A DNA stretch of 22,326 nucleotides. It comes from JBCBRR01 sp039029235. GTDB lineage: Bacteria > Bacteroidota > Bacteroidia > Cytophagales > Amoebophilaceae. The first letter of the stretch is position 1; each line of letters starts with the position of its first letter. Made by a program: the position numbers and the translations under genes. This document shows positions 19,706 to 22,326 of the stretch, in pieces. The notes below the pieces were generated by a model. The model worked only from the letters and a program-made list of their open reading frames with translations. It had not been told where the DNA came from and did no database searches. The stretch covers positions 1 to 22,326 of the forward strand of contig JBCCGO010000012.1 of assembly GCA_039029235.1 (NCBI GenBank), in the 5' to 3' direction.

Positions 19706-22326
19706 TTAAGCGGCGATGGGGATAATTTTCTTGCGTCGGTAACCCCTAGCTGCCAATACTTCATGATGCTCGACTGCTACTTTTAAGGATTTTGCACTGC
19801 TATGTTTAGCGGCGATGTTAGTAATTTGCTCGTGGCTGTAACCCTTAGCTGCCAATACTTCATGATGCTCCGCTAATATTTGTAAGGATTCTGCACTACT
19901 ATTTTTAGCAGCGATGGCAGCAATTTGTTCCTGGCTGTAACCCTTAGCTGTTAATGCTTCATGATGCTCCAAAACTGCTTTTAAAATTTTTGACCCCCCC
20001 TGTGTAGCGGCGATGTCAGTAATTTGCTCATGATTGTAACCCTTAGCTGCAAAGGCTTCATGATGCTCGACTACTACTTTTAAGGTTTTTGAACCGCCAT
20101 GGTTAGCGACGATGGTGAAAATTTGCTCGTGGCTGTAACCTTTAGCTATTAAGTTTTGATGATGCTCCAAGGCTGCTATTAGGGCATATGAGAAGCCGCC
20201 TCTATAAACGATGTCAATAATTTGTTCCTGGCTGTAACCCTTAGCTATTAATGCTTGATGGTGCTCCAAAACTGCTTTGAAGGTTTTTGGAGTGCCACTT
20301 TTAGAGGCCAGGGCAACAATTTGCTCAAGGCTGTAACAATAGGGTTCTCCTATTAACGCTTCATGATGTTCCAAGATTGCTTTTAAGGCTGGTGCACCAC
20401 CCTCATGATCGACGATGGCAATAATTTGTTTCCGGCTGTAACCCTTGTCTATTAAAGTTTGATGATGCTCTAAGACTGCTTTTAGGGCTTGCGAGGCGCC
20501 ACCCTTAGTAGTAACGCTAACAACTTGCTCGCGGCTGTAACTATAGGGTTGTCCTGTTAATGTTGGATGATGCTCCAAGGCTGTTTTTAAAGCTTCTGCA
20601 CTGCCCTTACTAGCAGCGATGGCAGCAATTTGTTTATGGCTATAACCATAGTCTGGTCCTATTAATGTTGGATGATACTCCAAGACTGCCTTTAAGGCTT
20701 GTGCACTGCCCTTAATAGCAGCGATGGCAGCAACTTGCTTATGGCTATAACCATAGTTTGGGCCTATCAATGTTGGCTGGTGCTCTAAGACTGCCTTTAA
20801 GGCCTGTGCTCCGCCAATATTAGCAGCGATGACAATGACTTGCTCACGACTGTAACCATAGTTTGGCCCTGTTAATGTTGGATGATACTCCAAGACTGCC
20901 TTTAAGGCCTGTGCTCCGCCACCGTGAGCAGCGATGTTAGCAATTTGCTCGTGGCTGTAACGATAGGGCTCACCTGTTAATGTTGCATGATGCTCCAAGA
21001 CCGCCTTCAAGGCCTGTGCTCCGTCACCCTGAGCAGCGATGGCAGCAATTTGCTCGCGGCTGTAACGATAGGGCTCACCTATTAATGTTGGATGATGCTC
21101 CAAGACTGCCTTTAAGGCCTGTGCTCCGCCACCCTGAGCAGCGATGGCAGCAATTTGCTCGCGGCTGTAACCATAGTCTGGCCCTAGCAATGTTGTATGA
21201 TACTCCAAGACCGCCTTTAAGGCTTGTGCACCGCCAACCTGAGCAGCGATAGCAGTAATTTGCTCACGACTGTAACCATAGGGCTCACCTGTTAGTGTTG
21301 CATGATACTCTAAGACTGCTTTTAAGGGTCGTGCACCGCCACCCTGAGCAGCGATGTTGGCAATTTGCTCGCGGCTGTAGCGATAGGGCTCACCTGTTAA
21401 TGTTGCATAATGCTCTACGGCTGCTTTTAAGGCTTGTGCACCACTATCCTGAGCAGCGATGTTGGCAATTTGCTTGCGGCTGTAGCGATAGGGCTCACCT
21501 ATTAATGTTGGATGATGCTCCAAGACTGCCTTTAAGGCTTGTGCACCGCCATGGTTAGCAGCGATAGAGGTAACTTGCTTACGACTGTAGCCATAGTCTG
21601 CCCCTAGGAGTGTTGTATAATACTCCAAGACTGCTTTTAAGGCTTGTGTACCGCCACTGTGAGCAGCGATAGCAGTAATTTGCTCGCGGCTGTAGCGACA
21701 GGGCTCACCTACTAATGTTGCATGATGCTCTAAGACTGCCTTTAAGGATCGCGCACCGCCACCCTGAGCAGCGATGGTAACAATTTGCTCGCGGCTATAA
21801 CCATAGTGCTCGCTTGTCAGTGTTGCGTGATGCTCCAAGATTGTTTTGAAGGCTTGTGCACTGCCATGGCTAGTAGCGATAACAGCAATTTGCTCACGAC
21901 TGTAACCATAGTCTGGCCCTAGCAATGTTGCCTGGTGCTCCAGTATTGCCTTTAAGGCTTGTGCACCGCCACCGTGAGCAGCGATGGTAGCAACTCGCTC
22001 GCGGCTGTAACCATATTCTGGCCTTAGCAATGTTGCCTGGTGCTCCAATGCTGCTTTTAAGGCTTGTGCACCGCCACCCTGAGCAGCGATGGTAGCAACT
22101 CGCTCGCGGCTGTAACCATATTCTGGCCCTAGCAATGTTGCCTGGTGCTCCAATATTACTTTGAAGGCTTGTGCACTGCCATCATTAGCAGCGATGGTAG
22201 CAATTTGCTCGCGGCTGTAGCCATATTCTGGCCCTAGCAATGTTGCATAGTGCTCCAATATTGCCTTGAAGGTTTGTGCACTGCCCTCATTAGCAGCGAT
22301 GGTAGCAATTTGCTCGCGGCTGTAGC
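19706..22326 (-). CDS. TAL-effector-like repeat protein, partial (start beyond the right edge)
   Basis: The frame enters from the right edge and ends at TAA 19708-19706. It is made entirely of repeats: 25 complete ones and 11 residues of a 26th. Repeats 1-17 and 19 have 35 residues, repeats 18 and 20-25 have 33. A consensus half-repeat is YSREQIAAIAA, then two variable residues, then GGAQALKAVLEHHPTL. This matches TALE repeats position by position: E4, Q5, I9, A10, variable 12-13, G14, G15, Q17, A18, L19, P27, L29. Position 12/13 pairs: repeats 1-5 NE, ND, QG, HG, SH; 6-10 QG, HS, NH, QD, QG; 11-15 QV, QG, QG, HG, NI; 16-20 IK, SK, KG, HE, KS; 21-25 RG, NH, TQ, KN, KH. By analogy with TALE and Bat proteins it should wrap around DNA as a superhelix, plausibly host DNA; this is inference. 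The N-terminal domain is not visible, and no C-terminal domain, nuclear signal or activation domain follows. Confidence 0.9.
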   Translation of the reverse strand, partial: YSREQIATIAANEGSAQTFKAILEHYATLLGPEYGYSREQIATIAANDGSAQAFKVILEHQATLLGPEYGYSRERVATIAAQGGGAQALKAALEHQATLLRPEYGYSRERVATIAAHGGGAQALKAILEHQATLLGPDYGYSREQIAVIATSHGSAQAFKTILEHHATLTSEHYGYSREQIVTIAAQGGGARSLKAVLEHHATLVGEPCRYSREQITAIAAHSGGTQALKAVLEYYTTLLGADYGYSRKQVTSIAANHGGAQALKAVLEHHPTLIGEPYRYSRKQIANIAAQDSGAQALKAAVEHYATLTGEPYRYSREQIANIAAQGGGARPLKAVLEYHATLTGEPYGYSREQITAIAAQVGGAQALKAVLEYHTTLLGPDYGYSREQIAAIAAQGGGAQALKAVLEHHPTLIGEPYRYSREQIAAIAAQGDGAQALKAVLEHHATLTGEPYRYSHEQIANIAAHGGGAQALKAVLEYHPTLTGPNYGYSREQVIVIAANIGGAQALKAVLEHQPTLIGPNYGYSHKQVAAIAAIKGSAQALKAVLEYHPTLIGPDYGYSHKQIAAIAASKGSAEALKTALEHHPTLTGQPYSYSREQVVSVTTKGGASQALKAVLEHHQTLIDKGYSRKQIIAIVDHEGGAPALKAILEHHEALIGEPYCYSLEQIVALASKSGTPKTFKAVLEHHQALIAKGYSQEQIIDIVYRGGFSYALIAALEHHQNLIAKGYSHEQIFTIVANHGGSKTLKVVVEHHEAFAAKGYNHEQITDIAATQGGSKILKAVLEHHEALTAKGYSQEQIAAIAAKNSSAESLQILAEHHEVLAAKGYSHEQITNIAAKHSSAKSLKVAVEHHEVLAARGYRRKKIIPIAA
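19742..22324 (-). repeat. Array of 105-bp and 99-bp repeats encoding the TALE-like units
   Basis: Repeats 1-17 are 105 bases each (22324 down to 20540), repeat 18 is 99 (20539-20441), repeat 19 is 105 (20440-20336), and repeats 20-25 are 99 each (20335-19742). Repeats in the 20750-22200 part are highly similar at DNA level, while the last seven or eight are more diverged, suggesting recent duplication or gene conversion in the first part of the array. Confidence 0.9.

Noticed and set aside
20980..21558. Long plus-strand open frames opposite the TALE-like array
   Set aside because: They are antisense reflections of the 105-base periodic sequence and repeat with the same period; no independent start, domain or promoter.
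19742..22324. The array as a CRISPR or generic ankyrin/HEAT/TPR repeat gene
   Set aside because: There are no constant repeats with unique spacers, and the motif lacks ankyrin or TPR signatures; the variable 12-13 pair followed by GG is specific to TALE-like repeats.
1..22326. tRNA or rRNA genes
   Set aside because: No T-arm-like GGTTC-A/G-A motif in a cloverleaf context and no rRNA-like stretch was recognised by eye.

Overview
The window looks like a piece of a Bacteroidota genome, most likely an intracellular symbiont of the Amoebophilaceae/Cardinium type. Three things suggest this: the order rpsL-rpsG-fusA-rpsJ with Bacteroidota-like proteins; candidate promoters of the Bacteroidota form (TAnnTTTG at -7 with TTG or TTTG near -33) before rpsL and before a lipoprotein gene; and decayed accessory genes of types I associate from memory with such symbionts (Rpn-type nuclease, AAA-ATPase/PD-(D/E)XK protein, a secreted orphan family). 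The assignment is an inference; no rRNA or tRNA gene was seen.

Layout. 1-1534: an Rpn-family nuclease gene whose tail survives in frame but is broken by stops, then a small palindromic repeat split by a MITE-like insertion. 1535-3322 (-): uvrC. 3323-4042: a long intergenic leader with a good promoter. 4043-5194 (+): a lipoprotein with in-frame tandem repeats. 5569-8889 (-): the rpsL-rpsG-fusA-rpsJ ribosomal operon with its promoter. 9231-13166 (-): two large pseudogenes. 13864-19406: housekeeping genes nth (+), cysS (-), degP-engB (+) and prmC (-). 19706 to the right edge (-): a large array of TAL-effector-like repeats that runs out of the window.

The main discovery candidate is the last gene. 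It has 25 full repeats of 33 or 35 residues plus a truncated 26th. Each has the TALE framework: a Y-S-x-E-Q-I helix, IAA, two hypervariable residues exactly at positions 12 and 13, then mostly GG-x-x-ALKAVLEHH-x-TL, with P or A at position 27. TALE-like proteins are known from Xanthomonas, Ralstonia, Mycetohabitans (Bat proteins) and a few marine metagenome sequences; one in a Bacteroidota symbiont would be a separate lineage. The array stops in the middle of a repeat at a TAA occupying position 12, and the remainder of that repeat is still readable downstream, so the C-terminus looks recently shortened.

Around it, informational and stress genes are intact while accessory genes are decayed, as expected of a host-restricted genome in mid-reduction. 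A family of short GC-rich palindromic repeats (four copies seen) is scattered through the non-coding and decayed regions.
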